DNA from: Sphingomonas carotinifaciens
Lineage (GTDB): Bacteria; Pseudomonadota; Alphaproteobacteria; Sphingomonadales; Sphingomonadaceae
Assembly: GCF_009789535.1 (NCBI RefSeq)
Contig: NZ_WSUT01000007.1
Coordinates: 137,468 to 201,467, forward strand
Reading direction: 5' to 3'
Length of the DNA stretch: 64,000 nt
Shown here: positions 43,884-52,961 of the stretch, piece after piece
How positions within the stretch are numbered: position 1 is the first letter of the stretch
Layout: the number at the start of each line of letters is the position of its first letter
Made by a program: the position numbers and the translations under genes
Notes under the pieces: generated by a model
Seen by the model: the letters and a program-made list of their open reading frames with translations, nothing else
The model's database searches: none
Told to the model about the DNA's origin: nothing

Positions 43884-45402
43884 GACGCTGCCCCCACCGC
43901 CAGTCGGCCACCACCCCAACAACGCGATGTGGGTGGACGAGCAGATCTGGGGCCACCGCCTTTGGGACTCGACGACGCCCTGGCTCATCTTCCTCGAGTT
44001 CCTGGGCGTGGCCGAGGCGCGGGACCGCGAGGGCGACCTGTTCGGCCCAGGGGGCAGTCCCTACCCGCTGACGTTCAAGCCGGCCCAACGGATGTTCGCC
44101 CGCAACATCCTCTACAACAACGAGGCACTCGTCAGGATCGCGGCGGAGGGCCTGTCGGACGCGGCGGCCTGGGACAAGTGGCTGCCGCTCATGGCGCGGG
44201 CCGCCCAGGGCATAGCCAAGGGGGACTTCGACTACCTCCGGAGCAGGTTCGCCTCCTTCCGAGACTTCGCGGCACTCATCGGGATGCTGCGCAGCTCGAC
44301 GATCGAGAACGGTTCGAACAAGCGGTGGAGCTCCCGGTTCGTGTTTCCGTTCGGGCGGCACGCCCTCTACGAGGACCTGAATCCGAAGGGCTCGCGGGAA
44401 TACATCAACTTCGGGCTTCCGGGCGAGCTGCTCTACCAGATGATCGCGCGCTCGAGTCTGGCGGACGCGCTACGTCCCCACTTAGTGGCCGCCTTCGACG
44501 GAGACCCCTGCGACAAGCTGATGGCCCTCCTGGAGCCGCCATACTCCGAGGACCGCCAGACCCGTGGCAACAGCTACCTTCCCTACGCCTCCCACCAGTC
44601 CTTCGACGACGTGGCCCGGGACTGGCTGTCGATCTTCGCGCAGCGCCTGCCGCGCTTCGACGCCTATCCGCACCTCGCCCGCCTAAGCGCCCTGCACCTG
44701 ATGAAGTACCAGCTCGACGTCGCGGCCGAGACCGCGGCAATGGCGAAGCCCACCTTCATATGCGAGGTCATCGCTTCCCGTCGGACACCGGTGCGCGAAC
44801 TCTCCATCTCGAGCTTCCAGACCAACGACGCGCTGCCGCAGCGCGCCGTCGAGGCCTACGTCGCCGCCATCGGCTCAAGCGGCGCATGGACCGAGGCGCT
44901 CGAGGGCGACGCCCCCTTCCACGATTGCCGCTCGGTCATGGTCGAGAAGGTGCGCTGGCCCGACGGGGACGACTACAGCGGACCGCAGGAACCCGCCGAA
45001 CTCCTCGCGTCGCTCCGGCGCGCCGCCGTCGCACGACACCGGCAGCACGTCGCGAACGTGCACCGATCCTACGGCGCCGGCGCAGGCCTCGTCTCGCGGC
45101 GCGGGACCACGCAGCTCCGCTACGCACCAACCGACGGGCTGCTGAAGACCCTCATCCTAGCGAACGTGCCCGTGCGCATGAACTTCGCGGAGTTCCTGGA
45201 GCTGCTCTTCGAGCGCTACGGGCTGGTTATCGGCGAACGGGAGGCCGCACGGGTGCTGGGGTCGGAGGACTTCGACAAGAAGTCCTTCCAGAGCAATTCG
45301 GCGCGCCTCCAGCGACGGCTGCGGACGCTCGGCATGCTCCGAAGGCTCTCCGACGCCTGCGCCTACGTCGAGAACCCCCTCGCGCGCGGGACGGTCAGAT
45401 GA
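43876..45402 (+). CDS. sspG: SspG/DptG-like component of the restriction module
   Basis: 508 residues. No catalytic motif is recognisable. The N-terminus is aromatic and Pro-rich (ending N-N-A-M-W-V-D-E-Q-I-W-G), the middle is helical, and the C-terminal ~100 residues look like a winged helix (RLQRRLRTLGMLRRL). Assigned from position between the SspF-like ATPase and the SspH-like giant and from length. Start codon overlaps the ATPase gene; stop overlaps the next ATG (ATGA). Confidence 0.6.
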   Translation: MLETLPPPPVGHHPNNAMWVDEQIWGHRLWDSTTPWLIFLEFLGVAEARDREGDLFGPGGSPYPLTFKPAQRMFARNILYNNEALVRIAAEGLSDAAAWDKWLPLMARAAQGIAKGDFDYLRSRFASFRDFAALIGMLRSSTIENGSNKRWSSRFVFPFGRHALYEDLNPKGSREYINFGLPGELLYQMIARSSLADALRPHLVAAFDGDPCDKLMALLEPPYSEDRQTRGNSYLPYASHQSFDDVARDWLSIFAQRLPRFDAYPHLARLSALHLMKYQLDVAAETAAMAKPTFICEVIASRRTPVRELSISSFQTNDALPQRAVEAYVAAIGSSGAWTEALEGDAPFHDCRSVMVEKVRWPDGDDYSGPQEPAELLASLRRAAVARHRQHVANVHRSYGAGAGLVSRRGTTQLRYAPTDGLLKTLILANVPVRMNFAEFLELLFERYGLVIGEREAARVLGSEDFDKKSFQSNSARLQRRLRTLGMLRRLSDACAYVENPLARGTVR

Positions 45403-48400
45403 GCGAACCGGATCCCCGAGTGGACGGCAATCGCCTCCTTGGCAGCGTCGCCGCCGTATTCCTCCACGAGGTCCTTGCGGACGCCGAGGCGTCAGGCGGC
45501 ACGGCGCGCATCCTGCTGGATGGGCTGAGCGTCCCTCAAACCGTGGCGATCACCCAGGCGGTGCTGGCGGATCCGCACCTCGCACAGCGCATCCACGTGC
45601 GCCTGCCCCAGGCGCTTTTCGCGGACACCGGCATGCCCGCCGACGTGCTGACGTCCCGAAACGCCACCTATTACCGAAGTGCCCGCTGCGACCGAAGCGC
45701 ATACCTCATCACCAACGCCACTCCGCCCGGCGAGGAGACGGAGGACATGTCGCTGCACGAGCTTACCCCGCTCGGCGTTGCGCAGCTCCTCGAGCGGATG
45801 CCGGTTTGGGTGCGGGAAGCCGGACGCGGCCTAGCCCTCACCGACGAGGCCGCGACATGGTGGGAACGGGCGCTGGTCGGGCTGGTGCAGCTTTCGATCA
45901 CCTCGCTCGACAGGTTCACGGCATACGTTCTGGCGGTCCGGCAGGCCGTAGCGGTCGAGGGCAATCCGATCATCGACGCGCTCGGCTACGCACTGCCGCA
46001 GCTGCAGATGCCTCGCGACCGGACCGCTTTCCTCAACGTGAAGGAAAGGTCGCGCAACTTCCCGTCCATCTGGCGACGCGAGTACGCCTCGCTCCGGCGG
46101 CGGCGGCGGCCCTTCCTCCTGAAGGAGACCCAGAACCAGATCATGCTGAACGAGGACGACCTCGCGGCAGCGTTCGCGAAGGTGCGGGACGCGATCCCCG
46201 AGGTCATCCACGGCGCCATCACCCGCTTCATCGCGGCGCCGCCGGGATGGAACGCACGGGCCGAGGAGCTCGCGGAGTGCGAGTGGGACCACGTCCGCCC
46301 GCTTTTCGAAGGGCTTGCCCGCGAGAAGCTAAACCTGGGCGGGGAGACGATCCGCTTCTACGAGGAGGGTGAGCCGGGCCGCCTGTCCGCCGAGGACGCG
46401 GAATACCTCAGGAGCTTGAAGGCGAGGATGCCGGTCGAGCCCCGCGAGCAGGACCTGGCCTTCCACGAGGACCACCGGGACGAGATGCGGGCCGACCGCA
46501 AGCTCAAGTCCGCCTGGGACAAGTTCATCTTCGGGCGACCGCGCGAGACCGACGACTTCCTCGCCGGCCTAGGGGCAACCATGGAGACGCTGCTCGTCAG
46601 GGCCTCGCTGGGATCGAGCCGGACATTGCGGGTGCGCTGCGACCAGGCGACCAAGCGTGACCTGAAGGGCATCAACACCGACGCGGGCCTCTACTTCGCG
46701 CTCCGATACGCCGGGCTGCCGGCGCTGTTCGGCCCGCGGGTGAAGTGGGAGCTGGGCTCCCTGCCGGACTTCGCCGGGGTCGTGGCCGAGTGGCGGCGGA
46801 CGAAGGACAAGGCCGCGTCGAATCGCTCCGTCGCCAAGCCCGCCTTGCAGCTGAGGTTCCAAGTGGAGCTAGAGACGCTGAGCGCGACAGGGGACACGAG
46901 CGTCGTCTCCGCACAACTCATCTGGCGCTACCAGCCGGAGAACATCGCCTCGCAGCTCGTAGACGATTGGGAGCGACTGGAGGCCCACCCTCTGCTACTC
47001 GGCCGAGCGGCGCGCGAGGCGGCGTTCGCAGGGCGGCGCGCGGGCGCCATCGACCTCGACAACGTCCGGTCGCTCGTGCCGACATACGACCGCGACCGTG
47101 GCTCGCTGCTCCCGACATACCGGCGCGAGAGGGACGTCGGGGTCGTCTGGCGTGCGAACCTGGCTGCGGCGCGGCGAGACGGGCTCATCGACGCGGCGTC
47201 CGTGGACGAGCTTTCGCACGCTTTCTCTAAGTTCCAGCAGGCCTACGGCCTCGCGATCGGCGGGTTCCGCGCCGGAGGTGCAGGAGCGCCCGCCGTGCGG
47301 GAGCAGGCGAAGGCATACGCCGATCTCCTCGAAAGGGTCGTCAGGCTCGCGACCGGGGACCGCAACCGCGAACTCCTGCTCCGGCCCATCCTGGAACTCG
47401 GACAGGCGACGGTGGACGATGGCTCGCCGGCGGCGATCATTGCGCCCTGGCACCCGCTCCGCCTCGCCGCGATGTGGCGCAAGGCCCACCTGGTGGCCGA
47501 GGTCGTCAGCATGGTCCTGGACGGCGCCGAGGGCCTCGCCGGGGACACGAAACTGTTCTTCAAGGATCTGGCCACCGACATCGACCATCCGTTCTACCCC
47601 GAGGTCACGCTCACCTGGAACTCCCGCAAACCCGAGCTCCTGTCGCTGGTCGCCCAGAGGGGGGACTACACGCTCCACGAGCGGCCCGTCCTTGCGCCGG
47701 ACGGTCCCGCCGACGTCGGGGACGACGCCCAGTCAGGCGGGGATTGCCTGCTCGGCCTGGTTGAGCGCTACCTCGCTCTCAATCCGCACGAACGCTCCAA
47801 CATGTCGGTGGTCCTGTACAACTGTGAATCGACCCGGCTCCCGCAACAGGTGGTCGCGGGCCTCGGAAACATGCAGGACGAGACCGACGACCTGCGGTGC
47901 CAAGTGATGCTCCGCCACACCGACCCGAGCAGACTACGCGACACCTACCGCGCGATCCTAGCAGCGGACGACGACGCACCCGACGCCTACTCATCGTCCG
48001 AGGCGACCCAGGACTTCATGGCCCGCCTGCGCATCAGCGTCATCGCGGACCAGGCTTCCCCGCCAGACCCGCGCGACGGGCGGCCCTACGATATTGTGTT
48101 CAGCCAGGACGTCATCTCCCGGCACGCCTCGCTCGAATGGTATCAGGTGGACGGCACGCCGGCCGCCTTGGAGGCGCTCCTGCCGGCCCGATGGTCGAGG
48201 CGCCGGCCGGCCGCCGCCGACGACCTCAAGTCGACGGCCTTCCTGTGCTGCCCGGTGCAGACGACGGAAGGGTGGGCGCACATCGGCGCGCTCTCCACCT
48301 TTGTCCGGCACGAGGTCCCAGGGCCGGGTGGGAACCGCCCGCTGCCGGTGCGCCAGCTGGACTTCCGCGACGAGCGCACCGCGCGGATCTTCAACGAGAC

Positions 48401-50669
48401 GCACGACCTGGGCGTCTGGGTGGTCAACCACGACGAACTCCTGGACCGCCGCCAGCTCCAGAACCAGGCGGTGCGCGTCATCCGCTACAAGCAGGCTGCC
48501 GCGCAGGGTAGGAACACGATCATCTCGTCCCGGGCGCCGCTCAGCCTGCTCCGCTCGATGATCGTCCGCCGGCTCGAGCTGCTCCATCTCGATCTTGAGC
48601 GGTCCGCCCTCGAGCGGCTCGCCGACAAGCTGATCGCGGACGCCAACGACGTGTCGGGGGACATCGTCCTGCGCGCCGCCAAGCGCGGCGAGTCGGCGAG
48701 CGAGTTGATCGGCGTCGTCCTGAGCCGATACCTCACCCACCACTGGCTCGGCCGGGACCAGCTGGTGGGCTGGTACTTCCTGGACGACTACGCGGCATGG
48801 CTGGGCGCGCGGGAGGAGACCCAAGCCGACATCGTCGCACTCGCGCCGTCGACCAACGCCTCCGGCAGGATGCGCCTCAGGATCGTGGTAACCGAGGCGA
48901 AATACGTCGACGCAGGCTCCCTCTCGACGAAGCGGCGGGAGTCCGAGAAGCAGCTGCGCGACACCGTGCACAGGATCAGGGACGCACTCGAGGGCGAGCA
49001 TCGTCTCGACCGGGAGTCCTGGCTGTCCAGGCTTGGCGACCTCATGCTCGACGGAATCCAGGTGCCCGCAAGCAGCCACATCCCCTTAGCTGAGTGGCGC
49101 AGGGCAGTCCGCGAAGGCGATTGCGACATCGAGATCGCGGGCTTCAGCCACGTGTTCGTGCCGACGCCCACCGAGACGAGCGTCACCGACAACGCGGACG
49201 TCCCGAACGCGACGGGCTGCACCCAGTACATCTTCGGCCGGCACGAGCTGCGCGACATCCTCCTAGCCTACCTCGACGGTGCGCGCCCGAACGTCGCAGC
49301 TCCCGACGCCGTCGCCCTGGACGGTGGAACCACACGGAAAAGCGATGGCGACGCCCGCGCGGGAACCACCGCCGGAACACGCACCGACGGGGAAGATTCG
49401 GTTGTCGGCGTGGAGACGGAGGCGGCGCCCGCCGGGCAGGCCGCCGACGGTGTCGCAGCAGATCCGCAGGCACATGGTAAGCCCGCTTCCAGCGAACCGG
49501 CCGCCGACGAGCCACCGCGAAGCGGCGTCGCCGGCATCATCGAGCGGCTGATCGCGGCCGCGCCCGCGAGCGAGGAGGAAGACGCCGCGTGGCTAGGCAC
49601 CGTCGCGGTCGCCACGCGAAGCGCCCTCCAACAGCTCGGCCTGCAGGCTAAGCCCCTTGAACAGACGCTGACCCCCAACGCGGCGATCCTGCGCTTCGCC
49701 GGCAGCTCCAACCTGACGGTCGAGCAGGTCCTGAAGAAGCGCTCTGAGCTCCTCACCACGCACGGGCTGAGCATCATCTCGGTCCGTCCCGAGGCGGGCG
49801 CCGTGGCCATCTACGTCGCGAGACCCCGCCGCCGCGTCGTCTCGATCGAGTCCCTGTGGGACCGCTGGCGTCCATCCGCCTCCGACCACGGCAACCAGGA
49901 CCTGGTCGTCGGGGTTCGAGAGGAGGACAACGAGCTGCTCGTCTTCTCCCCGGGCCGCCTCCATGCGCCGCACACCCTGGTCGCCGGCAGCACGGGATCG
50001 GGCAAATCGGTGCTCGTCCAGTCCATCATCCTGGGCCTGGCGGTCACCAACACCCCGGCCCAGGCGCGCATCGTGCTGATCGACCCGAAGCAGGGCGTCG
50101 ACTACTTCGCCTTTGACAAGCTGCCGCATCTGGACGGGGGCGTCATCGACGAGCAGTCCGCAGCGGTGGAGAAGCTCGAGGCGCTGGTCGAGGAAATGGA
50201 CCGGCGCTACCGCCTCTTCAAAGCCGCCCGGGTCGCGAACCTCGCGGCCTACAACGCCAAGGCGGCCTTGCCCTCGGAGAAGCTCCCCTCATACTGGGTG
50301 ATCCACGACGAGTTCGCCGAGTGGATGCTGACGGAGGAATACAAGGCGGCGGTAACCTCGACCGTCGGCCGGCTAGGCGTCAAGGCGCGTGCTGCCGGCA
50401 TCTACCTCATCTTCGCAGCGCAGAGGCCGGACGCGAACGTCGTGCCGGTGCAGCTCCGCTCGCAGCTGGGGAACAGGCTGATCCTCCGCGTGGACTCCGA
50501 GGGCACGTCGGAGATCTCGCTGGGCGAGAGGGGCGCCGAGCGCCTACTCGGCCGCGGACACATGCTTGCCCGACTGGAGGGCGAGAGCTCGCTCGTCTAC
50601 GCACAAGCCCCGTTCGCCAGCGAGGCGTTCATCGAGAGCGTGGTGGCAGCGATCGTGGCAGAAGGTTGA
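45399..50669 (+). CDS. sspH: SspH/DptH-like giant FtsK-type ATPase with an internal PD-(D/E)XK-like motif
   Basis: 1756 residues, starting at the ATG that overlaps the SspG stop; the much longer upstream open frame is an artefact of high GC. The C-terminal ~280 residues are an FtsK/SpoIIIE translocase domain: Walker A G-S-T-G-S-G-K-S at residues 1530-1537, Walker B YWVIHDEF near 1637, and the LRSQLGNRLILRV-to-GRGHML stretch. Residues about 1125-1170 carry A-D1144-I-V-A-L then V-T-E1166-A-K1168, the spacing of a PD-(D/E)XK nuclease. An Ala/Asp/Gly-rich linker covers about 1305-1380. It would be the DNA-moving and probably cutting subunit of the restriction module. Confidence 0.75.
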   Translation: MSEPDPRVDGNRLLGSVAAVFLHEVLADAEASGGTARILLDGLSVPQTVAITQAVLADPHLAQRIHVRLPQALFADTGMPADVLTSRNATYYRSARCDRSAYLITNATPPGEETEDMSLHELTPLGVAQLLERMPVWVREAGRGLALTDEAATWWERALVGLVQLSITSLDRFTAYVLAVRQAVAVEGNPIIDALGYALPQLQMPRDRTAFLNVKERSRNFPSIWRREYASLRRRRRPFLLKETQNQIMLNEDDLAAAFAKVRDAIPEVIHGAITRFIAAPPGWNARAEELAECEWDHVRPLFEGLAREKLNLGGETIRFYEEGEPGRLSAEDAEYLRSLKARMPVEPREQDLAFHEDHRDEMRADRKLKSAWDKFIFGRPRETDDFLAGLGATMETLLVRASLGSSRTLRVRCDQATKRDLKGINTDAGLYFALRYAGLPALFGPRVKWELGSLPDFAGVVAEWRRTKDKAASNRSVAKPALQLRFQVELETLSATGDTSVVSAQLIWRYQPENIASQLVDDWERLEAHPLLLGRAAREAAFAGRRAGAIDLDNVRSLVPTYDRDRGSLLPTYRRERDVGVVWRANLAAARRDGLIDAASVDELSHAFSKFQQAYGLAIGGFRAGGAGAPAVREQAKAYADLLERVVRLATGDRNRELLLRPILELGQATVDDGSPAAIIAPWHPLRLAAMWRKAHLVAEVVSMVLDGAEGLAGDTKLFFKDLATDIDHPFYPEVTLTWNSRKPELLSLVAQRGDYTLHERPVLAPDGPADVGDDAQSGGDCLLGLVERYLALNPHERSNMSVVLYNCESTRLPQQVVAGLGNMQDETDDLRCQVMLRHTDPSRLRDTYRAILAADDDAPDAYSSSEATQDFMARLRISVIADQASPPDPRDGRPYDIVFSQDVISRHASLEWYQVDGTPAALEALLPARWSRRRPAAADDLKSTAFLCCPVQTTEGWAHIGALSTFVRHEVPGPGGNRPLPVRQLDFRDERTARIFNETHDLGVWVVNHDELLDRRQLQNQAVRVIRYKQAAAQGRNTIISSRAPLSLLRSMIVRRLELLHLDLERSALERLADKLIADANDVSGDIVLRAAKRGESASELIGVVLSRYLTHHWLGRDQLVGWYFLDDYAAWLGAREETQADIVALAPSTNASGRMRLRIVVTEAKYVDAGSLSTKRRESEKQLRDTVHRIRDALEGEHRLDRESWLSRLGDLMLDGIQVPASSHIPLAEWRRAVREGDCDIEIAGFSHVFVPTPTETSVTDNADVPNATGCTQYIFGRHELRDILLAYLDGARPNVAAPDAVALDGGTTRKSDGDARAGTTAGTRTDGEDSVVGVETEAAPAGQAADGVAADPQAHGKPASSEPAADEPPRSGVAGIIERLIAAAPASEEEDAAWLGTVAVATRSALQQLGLQAKPLEQTLTPNAAILRFAGSSNLTVEQVLKKRSELLTTHGLSIISVRPEAGAVAIYVARPRRRVVSIESLWDRWRPSASDHGNQDLVVGVREEDNELLVFSPGRLHAPHTLVAGSTGSGKSVLVQSIILGLAVTNTPAQARIVLIDPKQGVDYFAFDKLPHLDGGVIDEQSAAVEKLEALVEEMDRRYRLFKAARVANLAAYNAKAALPSEKLPSYWVIHDEFAEWMLTEEYKAAVTSTVGRLGVKARAAGIYLIFAAQRPDANVVPVQLRSQLGNRLILRVDSEGTSEISLGERGAERLLGRGHMLARLEGESSLVYAQAPFASEAFIESVVAAIVAEG

Positions 50670-50670
50670 G

Positions 50671-51483
50671 GTGCCTGTGGCGGCGTCGCGCGACCGAAAT
50701 CCCGCCTGGTCGCGCGACGAGACCATCCTGCTGCTGGACCTCTACCTCCGACATCCGTCGGCAGAGGCGCGACACCCGGAGGTCGCGGCGCTGTCCGCGA
50801 CGCTGCGCGACCTCGCCAGCGAAACCGGAACGCCCCGGCCCGAGACCTTCCGCAACCCCGTAGGTATCGCCATGAAGCTGCGGAACCTCGCGCAGCAGGA
50901 TCCCGCATTCCAGCAGAGCGGAAGAGCGGGCCTTGGCCACGGGAACCGCCTCAACGCGGAGATCTGGCGACTGCTAGCGAACGATCCGGTCGCGCTCGCC
51001 GCGGAGGTAAAACGGGTAAGGCATGACATAGCGACGCAGATCGAGGGGCCCGGCGGGCGAACGCCGAGCCGTGGTCCCGTCCCGACCTTCGGCTCCTTCG
51101 GCGTGGCACGGTCCGATGGTGAGACGCAGGTCTACGTCCTGACCCTGAACGGCTTCCGAAGCTGGCTTGCCAGCAGGCATGACGTGCCGCACGGATTCGA
51201 CATCCTGAAGGTTGGCATATCGAACGACGTAGAGCGGCGCCTGGGCGAGCTTAACGCCGGCCTCCCGGCCGTGCTGGACCTTCGCTGGCGCAAGTACTGG
51301 TCTATAGTTCTTCCAGTGGCGTCCGACGCCTACATGATCGAGCAGGCTGTGCTCAGCAGCGTCGAGGAGCGAGGCTGGTCTGGTGGCGGCGAGTTCGTGA
51401 TCGCGCCGGCAGAGCAACTCGTAGCCCAAATCCTGGCCACGCTGCACGAGCTCGCTCCGGAAGGCCCAACCGCTAGAACTTGA
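50671..51483 (+). CDS. GIY-YIG (T5orf172/MUG113-like) nuclease with a restriction-type N-terminal domain
   Basis: 270 residues from GTG 50671, one base after the SspH stop, with AGAAGG upstream. Residues about 154-250 are a GIY-YIG-like nuclease: V-Y-V-L (Y155), K-V-G-I-S (180-184), catalytic-type R189/R190 in V-E-R-R-L, E224 in M-I-E-Q-A-V-L and a final G-G-E-F-V. The N-terminal ~110 residues (W-S-R-D-E at the start, RNPVGIAMKLRNLAQQDP, then GLGHGNRLNAEIW) resemble the domain found before HNH nucleases in McrA-type restriction enzymes, as far as I recall. It ends the restriction operon and may be an additional effector nuclease. Confidence 0.75.
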   Translation: MPVAASRDRNPAWSRDETILLLDLYLRHPSAEARHPEVAALSATLRDLASETGTPRPETFRNPVGIAMKLRNLAQQDPAFQQSGRAGLGHGNRLNAEIWRLLANDPVALAAEVKRVRHDIATQIEGPGGRTPSRGPVPTFGSFGVARSDGETQVYVLTLNGFRSWLASRHDVPHGFDILKVGISNDVERRLGELNAGLPAVLDLRWRKYWSIVLPVASDAYMIEQAVLSSVEERGWSGGGEFVIAPAEQLVAQILATLHELAPEGPTART

Positions 51484-51637
51484 TCACGCGCATGCCATCG
51501 GCCAGTCCGATCCATTTGGAGAGAAGGCTCGCGGAACCTCACGAGCTTCGGCCAGCCGGCCTTCGGCTCGCGATGGTTACGTCGCTCAGAGAAGCCGGTG
51601 CGGCCGTAACCGCCGTCGCCCGGTAAACGAAGCGCAG

Positions 51638-51641
51638 ATTA
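51638..51641. repeat. target-site duplication, left copy
   Basis: ATTA immediately outside the left inverted repeat of the insertion sequence; repeated at 52918-52921. Confidence 0.75.
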
Positions 51642-51667
51642 TGATCTTCCCTCGGTTCGACGGACAC
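51642..51667. repeat. left terminal inverted repeat of the IS3-family element
   Basis: 26 bases starting TGATCTTCCCTCGG; pairs with 52892-52917 with one mismatch (C versus T at the 17th base). Confidence 0.92.
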
Positions 51668-51673
51668 GCTGGG

Positions 51674-52537
51674 TTAGCCGGTCATGCGCTGCTCGGCTTG
51701 CTCGGGGGTTAGATACCCGAGGGCCGAATGCATACGATGCCGATTGTAGTAGCCTTCGATGTATCCGAACAGCGCCTGTCGGGCTTCCGACTGGGTGGCC
51801 CATCGGCATTGATGGACCAGCTCGACCTTCAGGGTGTGGAAGAAACTTTCCATCGGGGCATTATCGTAGCAATTGCCGGTGCGGCTCATCGAGGGCACGG
51901 CGCGGATCGCCGACAGGTAATCGACATAGGCCCCGGCTGCGTATTGCGACCCGCGATCCGAGTGGCAGATGAGGCCGGGCGCTGGACGCTGCCGCTGAGC
52001 GGCCATCATCATCGCCGCGAGCGGCAGTTCGGTCCGCATGTGATCGCGCATCGACCAACCAACGATCTTGCGTGTCGCCAGGTCGAGTACCGCGGCCAGA
52101 TACAGCCAGCCCTCGCCGGTCGCGATGTAGGTGATGTCGGCAAGCCAGATCTGGTTCGGCGCGGTTGCCACGAAGCACTGCGCCAGCAGGTTCGGCGCGA
52201 TCGGCAGATAGTGGCGGCTGTCGGTCGTGCAGGGCCGGAACCGGCGGCCTGCCAGCGCGCGGATCCGATGGCGGCGCATCAGCCGTTCAACGCGGCCACG
52301 GCTGCACTGATAGCCCTCCGCCCGCAGGGCGGCATGTATCCTCGGCGAGCCATATCGTCCATGATGGCGCGCCTGGAGGCGGCGGACATCTTGCAGCAGG
52401 GCCAGGTTTGCTGTCGTCCGAGCGCTCGGTGCGCGACTACGCCAGTCGTAAAAGCCGCTGCGCGACACGCCGAGCATGCGGCACATGACGTTCACCGGCC
52501 AAGTGGACGCATGCTGCTCGATAAAGGCGAACTTCAC
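51674..52537 (-). CDS. IS3-family transposase OrfB (rve integrase core)
   Basis: 287 residues from GTG 52537, which overlaps the orfA stop as GTGA. The DDE triad is visible: first Asp in W-L-A-D-I-T-Y, second Asp in C-H-S-D-R-G-S-Q-Y, and Glu in A-P-M-E-S-F-F. An N-terminal HTH_21-like region (HHGRYGSPRIHAALR) precedes it. The full transposase is probably made as an OrfAB fusion through a -1 shift at the A7 run. Confidence 0.93.
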   Translation of the reverse strand: MKFAFIEQHASTWPVNVMCRMLGVSRSGFYDWRSRAPSARTTANLALLQDVRRLQARHHGRYGSPRIHAALRAEGYQCSRGRVERLMRRHRIRALAGRRFRPCTTDSRHYLPIAPNLLAQCFVATAPNQIWLADITYIATGEGWLYLAAVLDLATRKIVGWSMRDHMRTELPLAAMMMAAQRQRPAPGLICHSDRGSQYAAGAYVDYLSAIRAVPSMSRTGNCYDNAPMESFFHTLKVELVHQCRWATQSEARQALFGYIEGYYNRHRMHSALGYLTPEQAEQRMTG

Positions 52538-52857
52538 CGCGGCATCTCCGCAAAGATGCCGACGGCTTTTTTTAAGATGTCGCGCTCCATCCGCGCACGG
52601 TCCAGCTCGCGCCGCAACCGTGCAATCTCGGACGCCTGATCCGCTGGCGACGCCATGGTCGATACTGGCGGCTTCGCCGCCGGGCTTGCCGGCGGGGCGC
52701 TGCTCTCCTGCTGCTTTCGCTGCCAGCGACGCAGCATCGTCGGCATGATCCCCAGCTCCGCCGCCACCTCGGTCTGCAAGCGACCGCTCGTCTCCCACAG
52801 CGCCACCGCCTCGCGCTTGAACTCGTCCGTGAACCGACGTTTTGTCGTACTCGCCAT
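52534..52857 (-). CDS. IS3-family transposase OrfA (helix-turn-helix)
   Basis: 107 residues from ATG 52857, behind AGGAGG; longer versions would begin inside the right inverted repeat. The N-terminus has the transposase_8 HTH (R-R-F-T-D-E-F-K-R-E-A-V then EVAAELGIMPTMLRRW) and the C-terminus has the leucine-zipper-like EIARLRRELDRARMERDILKKA. It binds the ends of the element. Confidence 0.93.
   Translation of the reverse strand: MASTTKRRFTDEFKREAVALWETSGRLQTEVAAELGIMPTMLRRWQRKQQESSAPPASPAAKPPVSTMASPADQASEIARLRRELDRARMERDILKKAVGIFAEMPR
52567..52573 (-). other. A7 slippery sequence for -1 programmed frameshift
   Basis: Seven consecutive A residues on the minus strand (T-T-A-A-A-A-A-A-A-G) near the end of orfA. 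A -1 shift here joins OrfA to the OrfB frame (L-K-K-S-R-R), as in other IS3 elements. Confidence 0.8.
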
Positions 52858-52891
52858 CATGCACCTCCTGGCCCCGCAGAGCCTATCATTG

Positions 52892-52917
52892 GTGTCCGTC
52901 AAACCGAGGGAAGATCA
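52892..52917. repeat. right terminal inverted repeat of the IS3-family element
   Basis: 26 bases, the inverse complement of the left end with one mismatch. Confidence 0.92.
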
Positions 52918-52921
52918 ATTA
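52918..52921. repeat. target-site duplication, right copy
   Basis: ATTA directly outside the right inverted repeat, matching 51638-51641. Confidence 0.75.
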
Positions 52922-52961
52922 GGCGATCTGAGCCTTCAAGAGCGGCCATTCCTCTTACCAC

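Larger units (their letters stand above)
51642..52917 (-). mobile_element. complete IS3-family insertion sequence
   Basis: A 1276-base element bounded by 26-base terminal inverted repeats (51642-51667 and 52892-52917) that differ at a single base. It is flanked by the 4-base direct repeat ATTA, as expected of IS3-family transposition. It carries orfA and orfB on the minus strand with a poly-A slippery site between them. All catalytic residues of the transposase are present, so the element looks active or recently active. It separates the defence island from the aromatic-degradation operon. Confidence 0.93.

Noticed and set aside
43929-45398. Upstream extension of the SspH reading frame through the SspG gene
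   Set aside because: The extension is Arg/Pro/Gly rich and lies entirely within sspG; the ATG at 45399 overlapping the sspG stop is the natural start.
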